Source: Kluyvera intermedia (GTDB taxonomy: Bacteria > Pseudomonadota > Gammaproteobacteria > Enterobacterales > Enterobacteriaceae). From it: DNA of 64,000 bases. The translations under genes and the position numbers were made by a program. The notes below the pieces were generated by a model, which was not told where the DNA came from, searched no databases, and worked only from the letters and a program-made list of their open reading frames with translations. Of this stretch, positions 34,776 to 43,472 are shown piece by piece (the stretch's first letter is position 1; each line of letters starts with the position of its first letter). The stretch is taken from the NCBI RefSeq assembly GCF_034424175.1, contig NZ_CP139986.1, positions 806,001-870,000 on the forward strand, in the 5' to 3' direction.

Positions 34776-36077
34776 TTACATCAGCCCCAGTAGCTGTGGA
34801 ATAAACAGCGAAATTTGCGGGATATAGGTAATCATCATCAGCGCGACCAGCAGTGCGGCGTAGAACGGTAGCAGCGGTTTAATCAGCTGCTGGATCTTCA
34901 CCCCGGAAATCGAGCAGCCAACAAACAGCGCGCTGCCTACCGGCGGCGTCAGTAATCCAATACACAGGTTAGCGACCATCATGATCCCGAAGTGTACCGG
35001 GTTCATTCCCAGCTCTTCCGCGATAGGTAAGAAGATCGGCGTGAAGATCAGCACTGCCGGGGTCATATCCATAAAGATACCGACGATCAACAGTACGATG
35101 TTGATAAGCAGCAGGATCACCATCGGGTTTTCAGAGATCCCCATCAGTGTGTCACTTATCATGTAAGGGATGTCCGCATTGGTCATCGCCCACGACATTC
35201 CGACAGAAAAACCGATCAACAGCAGGACGATTGACGTGGTGACTACTGAGTCCAGAATCAGTTTGGGTAAGTCACGCCATTTCACTTCACGGTAAATCAT
35301 CACCGACAAAATAAAGGTGTACACCACTGCGATAGCGGAAGCCTCGGTCGCGGTGAAAATGCCGCCCAGAATGCCGCCCATCACGATAATCACCAGCAGC
35401 AAGCTCGGCAGTGCATCCAGGAACGCTTTTGCCGCCTGAGCGCAGGTTGGGCGCTCTGATACCGGATAACCGCGACGTTTGGCGATAACAGCGCACACCA
35501 CCATAATCGCTAGCCCCATCAGGATGCCCGGTAAATAGCCCGCCATAAACAGCGATGCCACCGACACGCCACCGGCGGTAAGAGAAAAGACAATCAGCAC
35601 GTTTGACGGTGGGATTAACAGTCCGGTGATACATGAGGATACGTTGACTGCCGTCGAGAATGCAGGGTCGTAACCTTTTCTGGTTTGGATGGGATGCAAA
35701 GTTCCACCCACTGCCGCCGCTGCGGCAACGGCTGAACCCGAAATTGAACCAAACATCATATTGGCAAGAACGTTAACATGGCCAAGCGAGCCCGGCACGC
35801 GGCCAACCATGACCTGCGCCAGGTTTATCAAGCGTATCGCAATTCCGCCGCTGTTCATTAGCGTACCGGCAAAGATAAAGAAGGGGATTGCCAGCAAAGC
35901 GAAGTTGTCGAGCCCGTTTGCCAGGCGCTGAGAAACGGTGATAACGGCGATATCCCATGGGAACATGAGCAGCATCGAGGCGACGGTAGCGATACCGATA
36001 GAAAATGAGATCGGTACGCCAATAAACACCAGTACGAAGAAAGAACCAAAAAGCGTTAGTGCAATATACCCATCCAT
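34776..36077 (-). CDS. dctM: TRAP transporter large membrane subunit (DctM family)
   Basis: This is the main transmembrane subunit of a tripartite ATP-independent periplasmic transporter, driven by an ion gradient. The 433-residue product has about twelve hydrophobic segments, with IAVITVSQRLANGLDNFALLAI near residue 40, GSISGSAVAAAAAVGGTLHP near 115 and GLLTPPVGSALFVGCSISG near 380, all DctM family landmarks. Its start overlaps the DctQ stop (ATGA). K-12 lacks this operon here; I recall a similar one at this position in Salmonella. The substrate is unknown, though an acidic small molecule is likely. Confidence 0.93.
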   Translation of the reverse strand: MDGYIALTLFGSFFVLVFIGVPISFSIGIATVASMLLMFPWDIAVITVSQRLANGLDNFALLAIPFFIFAGTLMNSGGIAIRLINLAQVMVGRVPGSLGHVNVLANMMFGSISGSAVAAAAAVGGTLHPIQTRKGYDPAFSTAVNVSSCITGLLIPPSNVLIVFSLTAGGVSVASLFMAGYLPGILMGLAIMVVCAVIAKRRGYPVSERPTCAQAAKAFLDALPSLLLVIIVMGGILGGIFTATEASAIAVVYTFILSVMIYREVKWRDLPKLILDSVVTTSIVLLLIGFSVGMSWAMTNADIPYMISDTLMGISENPMVILLLINIVLLIVGIFMDMTPAVLIFTPIFLPIAEELGMNPVHFGIMMVANLCIGLLTPPVGSALFVGCSISGVKIQQLIKPLLPFYAALLVALMMITYIPQISLFIPQLLGLM

Positions 36078-36580
36078 CAGCAGGCTTCCTCTGTCTGTTT
36101 CAGGCTAAGTAAGCCATTGGTAATAAACCACAATGCGTAAAACATCATGACGATGCCGGTCAGCGGCAGGATCAAATAGACGTAGCCCATCGGGATCTGC
36201 ATAGCGGCTGAAACCTGGGAAGTCGCCAGCGTTTTAGCTATAAGCTTCACGCCGCCGGTGACAATCACCGCGCCGGAGAAGACAAAGATGAGCAGGTTAA
36301 TGACCACGCCAAGCAGCTTTTGTTTACGCGGGTTAACGGACATCGCCAGTAGATCAATAGACAGATGACGCTGCGCACCGACGGTGTAGGCTGCGCCGAG
36401 CAGGCCAACCCAGATCATCAGAAAGCGAGCCAGTTCATCGGTGAGCGTGCTGGGTTGGTTTAGGACATAGCGGCTGAAGACCTGCCAGACGACGCAGACA
36501 ACCAGCGCGATCATCACCGCGACCGAGAATGCAGCGATCACGTGGTCCACCGCTTGTTTAACGCGGGTAAATAGTCTCAT
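36077..36580 (-). CDS. dctQ: TRAP transporter small membrane subunit (DctQ family)
   Basis: This is the four-helix membrane subunit that joins the large DctM subunit. The 167-residue product starts MRLFTRVKQAVDHVIAAFSV and carries the typical VFSRYVLNQPSTLTDELARFLMIW-like segment near 33-55 (tryptophan and arginine positions conserved) and AQRHLSIDLL. It overlaps dctM by four bases and follows dctP by 45 bases. Confidence 0.92.
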   Translation of the reverse strand: MRLFTRVKQAVDHVIAAFSVAVMIALVVCVVWQVFSRYVLNQPSTLTDELARFLMIWVGLLGAAYTVGAQRHLSIDLLAMSVNPRKQKLLGVVINLLIFVFSGAVIVTGGVKLIAKTLATSQVSAAMQIPMGYVYLILPLTGIVMMFYALWFITNGLLSLKQTEEAC

Positions 36581-36625
36581 GGGGTATCCTGGTAAAAGCG
36601 GGCCAGGGACTGGCCCGAAATATTT

Positions 36626-37612
36626 TTACTGCGCGGCAGCTTCAAATTTGGCCAGCAGTGCGGCCTGTTTTGGGTCTTTGCTGAAATCATCAAATAGCGG
36701 TTGGACGGCGGCGCGGAACGGCGCTTTGTCGACTTTAATAATTTCGCCGCCCATTGCTTTAGCCTGGGCGCGAGTGTCGGCGTCAATTTTAGCCCACAGT
36801 GTTTGCTGATAGGCTTCAGATGCTGTCGCGGCTTTTGCAAGGATCTGCTGCTGTTCAGGCGTCAGCTTGTCCCAGCTTTTGGTGGAAATCACCAGGAAGT
36901 CTGGAATGGACGCATGCTCATCTTCGGAGAACACTTTGGCAATTTCGATATGACGGGTTTGCACCCAGGACGGCACGTTATTTTCAGCACCGTCGACCAC
37001 GCCCTGCTGCATTGCGGTATAAACTTCACCGAATGAGATTGGGGTGGGTGAGCCGCCCATTAATTCAATCATTTTAATCGTGGTTGGGCTTGCCTGAACG
37101 CGAATTTTCAAACCTTTTAAATCTTCTGGTTTGGTTATCGGTTTTTTGGCATAGAAGCTACGCGTTCCGGCAACATAAGCGGAAAGGGCAAAGAAACCTT
37201 TCTCTTTAGTGGAATCCATAATTTCTTTACCGACCTCGCCAAAGACGACTTTATTAAAGTGAGTCTGATCTTTAAATAAGAACGGTAAATTATAAATAGC
37301 ATAAACATTATCGAAGGATTCAAGATCGCTGGCAGAACCTTTGGTCATATCCAGCGCGCCGTTTTGCAATAATTCCATGGTTTCACGCGCGCTGCCCATT
37401 TGGCTGCTGGGATAAATACGGATGGTCATCTTGCCGTCGGAGAGTTGTTTAACTTCTTTGGCCATTTGCTCGAAAGCCTGGTGCACAACGTGGCTGCGTT
37501 CAAGGTTGTGCGCCAGCTTCAGCGTCACTTTTTCTGCGGCACTGGCACCGGCAGAAATCAGGGTCAACAAAGACGCGCAGACCAGCGTTTTCGTAAAAGA
37601 GAGAGGTTTCAT
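36626..37612 (-). CDS. dctP: TRAP transporter substrate-binding protein (DctP family)
   Basis: This is the periplasmic solute receptor of the TRAP system. The 328-residue precursor has a signal peptide MKPLSFTKTLVCASLLTLIS ending GASA, then VTLKLAHNLERSHVVHQAFEQM. The ligand-binding signature is KIRVQASPTTIKMIELMGG near 150-168, where the arginine usually clamps a carboxylate, followed by GVVDGAENN. This makes a carboxylate or sugar-acid substrate likely. It is the first gene of the operon and lies behind palindromic operator candidates. Confidence 0.93.
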   Translation of the reverse strand: MKPLSFTKTLVCASLLTLISAGASAAEKVTLKLAHNLERSHVVHQAFEQMAKEVKQLSDGKMTIRIYPSSQMGSARETMELLQNGALDMTKGSASDLESFDNVYAIYNLPFLFKDQTHFNKVVFGEVGKEIMDSTKEKGFFALSAYVAGTRSFYAKKPITKPEDLKGLKIRVQASPTTIKMIELMGGSPTPISFGEVYTAMQQGVVDGAENNVPSWVQTRHIEIAKVFSEDEHASIPDFLVISTKSWDKLTPEQQQILAKAATASEAYQQTLWAKIDADTRAQAKAMGGEIIKVDKAPFRAAVQPLFDDFSKDPKQAALLAKFEAAAQ

Positions 37613-37923
37613 TAATAGGCTCCATGCACATTTATTATAGCGGTATATATCTATCAGGATAATATGTCTTTCTGTATGACATATTATCCTGGTTGTCTGA
37701 CAACTTTACGCTACCACTCTCACATTTTTTCATTATCTACGCATTTAATGCGATTTTTGTGCGCTGGGTTATATTAATGTCTTATGCGAATAGGGCTATT
37801 AATATTTAATTGAAATGTTTTTATCGAAACTATTCGGGAATTATATTTTGAATGATTCGGTTAAAGCGAGTGATGTAATTCGCCATTATTCATTGCTCGA
37901 TAATGGCGAATTATCAGGACGGT
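37613..37923. promoter_or_regulatory. dctPQM upstream region with two palindromic operator candidates
   Basis: This 311-bp gap contains a perfect 13-bp inverted repeat AGGATAATATGTC / GACATATTATCCT (37656-37668, 37678-37690; nine-base spacer) and right next to it an odd-centre palindrome GTTGTC T GACAAC (37692-37704), which is the shape of an FCD-type GntR regulator site. They lie 44-92 bases upstream of the dctP start. Near hemW another perfect 12-bp inverted repeat AATTCGCCATTA / TAATGGCGAATT (37877-37888, 37901-37912) is placed as a hemW 3' hairpin. No regulator gene is adjacent. Confidence 0.65.
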
Positions 37924-39060
37924 TTATTCGCTGAGAAATAATTCCAGAAGGGAATTTAAAAACAGTTTACCGTGTTCAGTAATCTGCCAGTACTGCTCAC
38001 ACTCGGTCAGGTAGTTCTGTGCTAGCGCTTCATCAAGCTGCGCCCGAATCACACTTTCATCAAGTCCGGTATAGGCGCTGAATTCGGCACGCGGTGCCGG
38101 TTCAAGCAGACGGAAGCGGTTCATAAAGAACTCAAACGGTTTATCGCTGTTTTCAACATCGTGCTGGCGTTCCAGATAACGCCCTTCCATATAGCCACGC
38201 GGATGACGGGTTTTTGCCGTGCGCAAAATGCGTCCGTCCGGGAAAGTGACTTTGCCATGTGCGCCACAGCCGATACCGAGGTAGTCACCAAAACGCCAGT
38301 AGTTGAGATTGTGCTGGCACTGGTAGCCCGGTTTGGCATAGGCCGAGGTTTCATATTGCTGATAGCCTGCAGCGGTCAGCAATTGATGGCCCTGCTCGAA
38401 GATATCCCACAGGTCATCGTCGTCCGGTAATACCGGCGGCCGCGAGCCGAATAGGGTATTGGGTTCGATGGTCAGCTGATACCAGGAGAGATGCGGTGGG
38501 GCCAGTTCAATGGCCTGACGCAAATCGTCCAGCGCCTCTTCCAGCGACTGATCCGGCAGGCCGTGCATCAAATCGAGGTTAAAGCTGCGCAGTCCCAGAC
38601 CGGTCGCCAGATGCGCCGCGCGCTTGGCTTCTTCCGGGCCGTGGATACGTCCCAGACGCTTAAGTTTGGTCTCGCTAAAGCTCTGAACGCCAATTGAGAT
38701 GCGATTAACGCCCGCGCGTTGATATTCAACGAAGCGGTCAGCTTCCACCGTACCTGGATTGGCTTCCATGGTAATTTCGGCATCTACGGCCAGCGTCAAA
38801 CGTGCACGCACACCGTCAAGCAGTGTCTGCATTGCCGGGCCTGACAGCAGGCTTGGCGTACCACCGCCGATAAAAATGGTTTTGACTTCACGCCCCTGCG
38901 CATAGGCCACGTCGGCATCTAAATCGCTCAGCAGATGCTGTACGTAGTCGTCGTGCGGCACTTCACCTTTCAGTGCATGCGAGTTGAAGTCGCAGTACGG
39001 GCATTTCTGCACGCACCACGGAATATGAATATAGAGACTCAGTGGAGGCAGATTAACCAT
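37924..39060 (-). CDS. hemW: Heme chaperone HemW (radical SAM)
   Basis: HemW is a radical-SAM family protein that binds and delivers heme to respiratory enzymes; it was long misannotated as coproporphyrinogen oxidase. The 378-residue product begins MVNLPPLSLYIHIPWCVQKC and carries the CxxxCxxC cluster motif (WCVQKCPYC near 16-24), IFIGGGTPSLL near 63 and GVNRISIGVQSF near 118. It overlaps rdgB by eight bases and ends the yggS-yggT-yggU-rdgB-hemW operon. Confidence 0.97.
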   Translation of the reverse strand: MVNLPPLSLYIHIPWCVQKCPYCDFNSHALKGEVPHDDYVQHLLSDLDADVAYAQGREVKTIFIGGGTPSLLSGPAMQTLLDGVRARLTLAVDAEITMEANPGTVEADRFVEYQRAGVNRISIGVQSFSETKLKRLGRIHGPEEAKRAAHLATGLGLRSFNLDLMHGLPDQSLEEALDDLRQAIELAPPHLSWYQLTIEPNTLFGSRPPVLPDDDDLWDIFEQGHQLLTAAGYQQYETSAYAKPGYQCQHNLNYWRFGDYLGIGCGAHGKVTFPDGRILRTAKTRHPRGYMEGRYLERQHDVENSDKPFEFFMNRFRLLEPAPRAEFSAYTGLDESVIRAQLDEALAQNYLTECEQYWQITEHGKLFLNSLLELFLSE

Positions 39061-39646
39061 TACGCAGGGCTTCCAGTAACTGCTTCAACGCCTGCCCACG
39101 ATGCGAGATGGCAATCTTCTCTTCACGCGTCAGCTCGGCGGCAGTCTTACCTTCAGAAGGTACAAAGAAGATAGGATCGTAGCCAAAGCCACCGGCACCG
39201 GCAGGTTGGCGAGCGATCACGCCCGGCCAGCGACCGTGGCATACCAACGGTGTCGGATCTTCTGCATGGCGCATATACACCAGCACACAGTGGAACTGTG
39301 CCTGACGCTTATCGTCGGGAACGTCTTTCAGGGTTTCCAGCAGCTTTTCGAGGTTCTGCTGGTCGGTGGCATCCACGCCAGAGTAACGCGCGGAATAGAT
39401 CCCCGGTGCGCCACCGAGCGCATCTACGGCTAAACCTGAGTCATCAGCGATGGCCGGTAGACCGGTAATCTGTGCTGCATGACGCGCTTTCAGAATCGCG
39501 TTTTCGATGAAAGTCAGCCCGGTCTCCTCAGCTGACTCAACGCCAAGCTCCGTTTGGGCGACGATATCAAGACCAAAATCGGCGAGCAGCGAGGCGAGCT
39601 CGCGCACTTTACCGGCATTACCGGTAGCGAGGACAACTTTTTGCAT
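39053..39646 (-). CDS. rdgB: dITP/XTP pyrophosphatase RdgB
   Basis: RdgB hydrolyses dITP, dHAPTP and XTP to monophosphates, cleaning the nucleotide pool. The 197-residue product starts MQKVVLATGNAGKVRELASL with the SxNxxK-like substrate loop, and has AIADDSGLAVDALGGAPGIYS near 65-85, GGFGYDPIF near 153 and ISHRGQALKQL near the end. It sits between yggU and hemW on the same strand. Confidence 0.97.
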   Translation of the reverse strand: MQKVVLATGNAGKVRELASLLADFGLDIVAQTELGVESAEETGLTFIENAILKARHAAQITGLPAIADDSGLAVDALGGAPGIYSARYSGVDATDQQNLEKLLETLKDVPDDKRQAQFHCVLVYMRHAEDPTPLVCHGRWPGVIARQPAGAGGFGYDPIFFVPSEGKTAAELTREEKIAISHRGQALKQLLEALRNG

Positions 39647-39654
39647 GGGGAATC

Positions 39655-39945
39655 CTAATTTAGCAGGGCGTCGACACCCGAAGGGATCTGTTGCGGATGA
39701 ATAATTTTAACCTGTTTATGTCGCCCCAGTTCACCTTTCTCGATGACAACCTGACTTTTGGCGACCTTAAACTGTTTGGCGAGGTACTTCACCAGATAGG
39801 CATTGGCTTGCCCATCCACGGGTGGGGCGGTGATGGCGACTTTTAACTCGTCGCCATGTTCACCCACTATCGCGTCACGGCTGGCTTTGGGCTGGATATA
39901 CAGCCGCAAAACCAGCCCGTCATCACAAGGTGTGACGGCACTCAT
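39655..39945 (-). CDS. yggU: DUF167 family protein YggU
   Basis: YggU is a small cytosolic protein of unknown function with a solved alpha/beta fold in E. coli. The 96-residue product begins MSAVTPCDDGLVLRLYIQPK and has VAITAPPVDGQANAYLVKYL near 40-60 and VVIEKGELGRHKQVKI. I used the ATG overlapping the yggT stop (ATGA) rather than an upstream Met, giving the K-12 length. Confidence 0.95.
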   Translation of the reverse strand: MSAVTPCDDGLVLRLYIQPKASRDAIVGEHGDELKVAITAPPVDGQANAYLVKYLAKQFKVAKSQVVIEKGELGRHKQVKIIHPQQIPSGVDALLN

Positions 39946-40508
39946 AGTGCCATCCACAGCCCCGGCAGCAGGACGTTACCGGTCGCCTGGAGTAATTCAG
40001 CGATACCGATATTAATTACGTACAGCAGCAGTACCAGCACCATTGGCGAGAAATCAATTCCCCCCATTGACGGCAGCAGACGACGGATAGGACGCAGCAG
40101 CGGCTCGGCCAATTGCATCAGCACGAATTCAACCGGGCTACGACCCTGGCTGACCCAGCTCATGATAGCCATCAGCAGCAGCACCCAGAAAATGAGCAGG
40201 CCAACCGTTTTCAGCAAAATCAGGACAGCTGAAATCCAGATTATTGGCTGGAAGGTGATAACCATAAACAGCACGATGGCTTTTAGCACACACAGCACAA
40301 AAGCCAGCAACAGCGAGGAGCTGTCCAGTGGCCCCATTGGCGGGATGAGACGACGCAGCGGTCCCACAACCGGCTGAGTAATTTTCACCACGAACTGGGA
40401 GAATGGGTTGTAAAAATCACAGCGCGCCCACTGCATCCAGACGCGCAGCAGTAGCACCATTGTGTACAGTTCAATGACTGTAGAGAGCAGGAAGGTCAAC
40501 GTCTTCAT
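39942..40508 (-). CDS. yggT: YggT family inner-membrane protein
   Basis: YggT is a small polytopic membrane protein implicated in osmotic and ion homeostasis. The 188-residue product has two YGGT repeats, each beginning with a hydrophobic helix and a signature: RVWMQWARCDFYNPFSQFVV near 23-42 with PVVGPLRRLIPPMG, and LMAIMSWVSQGRSPVEFVL with PLLRPIRRLLPSMGGIDFS. It lies between yggS and yggU and overlaps yggU. Confidence 0.96.
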   Translation of the reverse strand: MKTLTFLLSTVIELYTMVLLLRVWMQWARCDFYNPFSQFVVKITQPVVGPLRRLIPPMGPLDSSSLLLAFVLCVLKAIVLFMVITFQPIIWISAVLILLKTVGLLIFWVLLLMAIMSWVSQGRSPVEFVLMQLAEPLLRPIRRLLPSMGGIDFSPMVLVLLLYVINIGIAELLQATGNVLLPGLWMAL

Positions 40509-40526
40509 GGCGTTCCTTGAGGTTCC

Positions 40527-41231
40527 TTATTTTTTTGAGTAATCACGCGCACCGAAAATCGCGGTGCCGATGCGTACCATTGTACTACCAGCCGCGATGG
40601 CGGCTTCCATATCATCAGACATACCCAGAGATAATGTGTCTACGGTTGGGTAATCCGTTTTGAGTTGGGCAAATGCTACCGCCATTTGGCTGGCGACGGC
40701 AAATTGCCGGTCATATTCGTGTTCCGGTGCGGGGATGGCCATCAGCCCGCGCAGGCAGAGATTCGGCAGTGCGGCAATTTCAGACGCCAGCGCACCAAGA
40801 GCTTCAAGCGCAATACCTGATTTACTCTGTTCATCGCTGATGTTGATTTGAATAAGCACATTGAGCGGCGGCATCTGTGCTGGGCGCTGCTCGCTTAAGC
40901 GAACCGCAATTTTCAACCTGTCGACGGTATGACACCAGTCAAAATGCTCGGCGACGAGGCGACTTTTGTTGGACTGCAACGGGCCAATAAAGTGCCATTG
41001 CAATGCCTTCTCGCCTTTCTCGCGGAAGTGGCAGATTTTCTCAACCCCTTCCTGGACATAGTTTTCACCGAATGCGGTCTGGCCTGCGGCAATCGCTTCT
41101 TCGACGGCGCTCGCAGGTTTAGTTTTACTGACTGCAAGCAAGGTGACTTCTTCACGAGCACGGCCGCAACGTGTTGTTTCCGCTGAGATTTTATCCCTGA
41201 CCTGTGCCAGGTTATGCGCAATATCGTTCAT
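40527..41231 (-). CDS. yggS: PLP homeostasis protein YggS
   Basis: YggS (PLPBP/COG0325) binds pyridoxal phosphate without known catalysis and buffers vitamin B6 and amino-acid pools. The 234-residue product starts MNDIAHNLAQVRDKISAETT, with the PLP lysine in LLAVSKTKPASAVEEAI near 36, GENYVQEGVEKI, WHFIGPLQSNKSRLVAEHF near 79 and LSLGMSDDMEAAIAAGSTMVRIG near 200. It is the first gene of its operon. The start lies only 16 bases from that of divergent yggR. Confidence 0.97.
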   Translation of the reverse strand: MNDIAHNLAQVRDKISAETTRCGRAREEVTLLAVSKTKPASAVEEAIAAGQTAFGENYVQEGVEKICHFREKGEKALQWHFIGPLQSNKSRLVAEHFDWCHTVDRLKIAVRLSEQRPAQMPPLNVLIQINISDEQSKSGIALEALGALASEIAALPNLCLRGLMAIPAPEHEYDRQFAVASQMAVAFAQLKTDYPTVDTLSLGMSDDMEAAIAAGSTMVRIGTAIFGARDYSKK

Positions 41232-41247
41232 ATGTTCTGGTGGGTCT

Positions 41248-42270
41248 ATGGATATACAAGAAATCGTGACGCTTAGTGTAAAGCATAATGTCTCCGATCT
41301 ACACCTGTGTAGCGGCGGTATGGCTCGTTGGCGCAGGGCTGGAAGACTCGAAAAGGCGCCATTTTGTGCGCCGGAGCCGCAAGTGTTGTTGTCGGACTGG
41401 CTCAGTGATGCACAAAGCCAGGAGTGGCAGCAGCGCAGACAGCTCGATTTTGCGCTTACGCTGGATGACTGTCCGCGAATGCGCGCCAGCGCCTATGCTT
41501 GTAACGGCGGCATTTCGTTAGTACTTCGTCTATTACCAACCCGTTGCCCAACGCTTGAGCAACTGCATACGCCTGTGGCGCTAGCGGAACTGCTGCATGA
41601 GGAAAGTGGGTTGATTCTGGTTACCGGGGCGACGGGCAGCGGTAAATCAACCACGCTGGTCGCGATGGTTGACTATCTAAACCATCATCTCGCGGGTCAT
41701 ATTCTGACGCTGGAAGATCCGGTTGAGTTCTTGCATGCCAGTGGTCACTGTCTGATTTCACAACGTGAGGTCGGCCAACACGCGCCGTCGTTTGCTGAGG
41801 CGCTGCGGGTGGCTTTGCGTCAGGACCCGGACGTTATCTTGCTGGGCGAGTTGCGGGACAGTGAAACCATTCGATTGGCCTTAACCGCTGCGGAAACCGG
41901 GCATCTGGTACTGGCAACGTTACATACCCGTGGGGCGGCCCAGGCCATTGAACGTCTGGTTGATGTTTTCCCTGCCTCTGAGAAAGAACCGGTTCGTAGC
42001 CAGCTTGCCAGCAGCTTGTGCGCTGTGTTAGCACAAAAATTACAGGCAGATGGCGGCGGCGGACGCGTGGCCTTGTTCGAGCTGTTGGTGAATACGCCCG
42101 CCGTCGGCAATCTTATTCGTGAGGGGAAAACCCATCAACTTGCTGGTGTGATGCAGACCAGTCTCCAGTCAGGCATGCAGACCTTTAGCCAAAGCTATCA
42201 GCAGAGGCTTAAGGCTGGGATGCTGCAAAAGGCGGAAGATAAATCGTTTCCTCTCAGTCCAGTCGTCTGA
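41248..42270 (+). CDS. yggR: PilT-like ATPase YggR
   Basis: YggR is a GspE/PilT-family hexameric ATPase, the type that powers type IV pilus retraction, though its role in enterobacteria is unproven. The 340-residue product starts MDIQEIVTLSVKHNVSDLHL, has Walker A GATGSGKSTTLVAM near 130-143, the Asp box LTLEDPVEFLH, Walker B DPDVILLGELRDSETIRLA near 200-218 and the His box TGHLVLATLHTRGAAQAIERL. It is 14 residues longer than my recollection of K-12, at the C-terminus. Confidence 0.95.
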   Translation: MDIQEIVTLSVKHNVSDLHLCSGGMARWRRAGRLEKAPFCAPEPQVLLSDWLSDAQSQEWQQRRQLDFALTLDDCPRMRASAYACNGGISLVLRLLPTRCPTLEQLHTPVALAELLHEESGLILVTGATGSGKSTTLVAMVDYLNHHLAGHILTLEDPVEFLHASGHCLISQREVGQHAPSFAEALRVALRQDPDVILLGELRDSETIRLALTAAETGHLVLATLHTRGAAQAIERLVDVFPASEKEPVRSQLASSLCAVLAQKLQADGGGGRVALFELLVNTPAVGNLIREGKTHQLAGVMQTSLQSGMQTFSQSYQQRLKAGMLQKAEDKSFPLSPVV

Positions 42271-42759
42271 TTCATCATTCAGATTGTTATCCTGAAACAA
42301 CTCTGGCGCTATCACATTGCTTTTATGGGTAATGTGATGAGCGCATGGTTTTTAAATTAATATCTGTTTAATAACTCAATTAATGTCCATATTTGTGAAT
42401 TGTCTTTTTATCACTGTTGCATTAATGTTCTTTTTTGTGATTACAGCGTGATTTTTTATCGGGCGGAAATAAAACTTCCTACGACATTTATTCTAATAGT
42501 TTTATAGTGAGTAAGCCGCAAGGATGAGAATAATGTAATTGGCGCATTACATTATGTTGCGTAGACTTACAAAAAAAGGGTGATATTGTTTTGACACTTC
42601 TAAGGTCTTCGTTCTATGCTATTTGTGTAATTAGGACTAATCTTATGAAATAAAATTTCACATTTAGAGAGGCCCTTATTATTAATGGTATTAGGTTTGC
42701 CTTTGCTTTGAGTTATTTAAACACCATGATGGTGGACATAAACTATGGAGAGTTTCGAA
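42271..42759. promoter_or_regulatory. Long AT-rich upstream region of the CsgD-like gene
   Basis: This 489-bp gap has no convincing gene. A promoter-like pair TTGACA (42591-42596) and TATGCT (42615-42620) with an 18-base spacer would give a leader of about 135 bases before the regulator. The upstream half is A and T-rich with runs of T and A. A long, AT-rich and heavily regulated upstream region is a known trait of csgD itself; whether this paralogue is regulated similarly is unknown. Confidence 0.5.
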
Positions 42760-43414
42760 ATGTTTGAAGTGACAGAGAGTGTATCTAATTCCCGCAAGAT
42801 TATCCTAATCACCCATCCGTCAGTACAAGCAAATGCGTTTGCAAACTATCTCACTGAATTACTTTCAGTTTCTGTAGATGTTCATAACATCAACAAACCG
42901 CTGACGCACCGCCACAACAAGGGCGTGGTGGTATTGTTTGATATCGCCGTATCCAACAAAAAAACTGAACGGTATCTGGCGAGATATTATCCGCACCCAG
43001 TTTGATTGTCCGCGCCTGCTGATTATTAATAGCGCGCAGAAGTATGAATTATACGAAATGGCTCAGTGGCCAGCATTGTACGGCGTTTTCCGTCATGACG
43101 ACGAGGAATCGCGCTTAATTGAGGGCGTCAAAGCGGTCTTAAACGGCGAGCAGACGGCTGAATTGAGCGTGATGCACCCGGCAATGTACGCAGTAGAACA
43201 GACTCCTGAAACACATGACAGCGTACCGCTGACCGAACGTGAATGCGAAATTCTTAATGAATTACGCCACGGCGCAACCAATATGGATATTGCACGCGCG
43301 CTGTTCATCAGTGAAAACACCGTACGTACTCACCTGTATAATGTATTCCGCAAATTAAGTGTGAAAAACAGAACCCAGGCAGTCAGTTGGGCGAATGAAA
43401 ATCTGCGTCACTAA
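42760..43414 (+). pseudogene. CsgD-like LuxR-family regulator, split by a one-base shift
   Basis: The product resembles CsgD throughout: N-terminal MFEVTESVSNSRKIILITH, an atypical receiver domain, and a C-terminal LuxR helix-turn-helix with LTEREIEILNELRHGATN-like sequence (here LTERECEILNELRHGATN), ARALFISENTVRTHLYNVF and SVKNRTQAVSWANENLR. The frame breaks at a run of seven A (42958-42964): before it is FDIAVSNKK, after it the correct reading is LNGIWRDIIRTQFDCPRLLI in the next frame. One A too many explains it. The start is the ATG at 42760 with GGAG nine bases upstream. It may be a pseudogene, a slippage-controlled gene or a sequence error. Confidence 0.85.
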
Positions 43415-43472
43415 TTCTCAATAACCGCATATTCTGGTGAGTTCCCGGGACGTTATCCCGGGAGCCGTCAGT

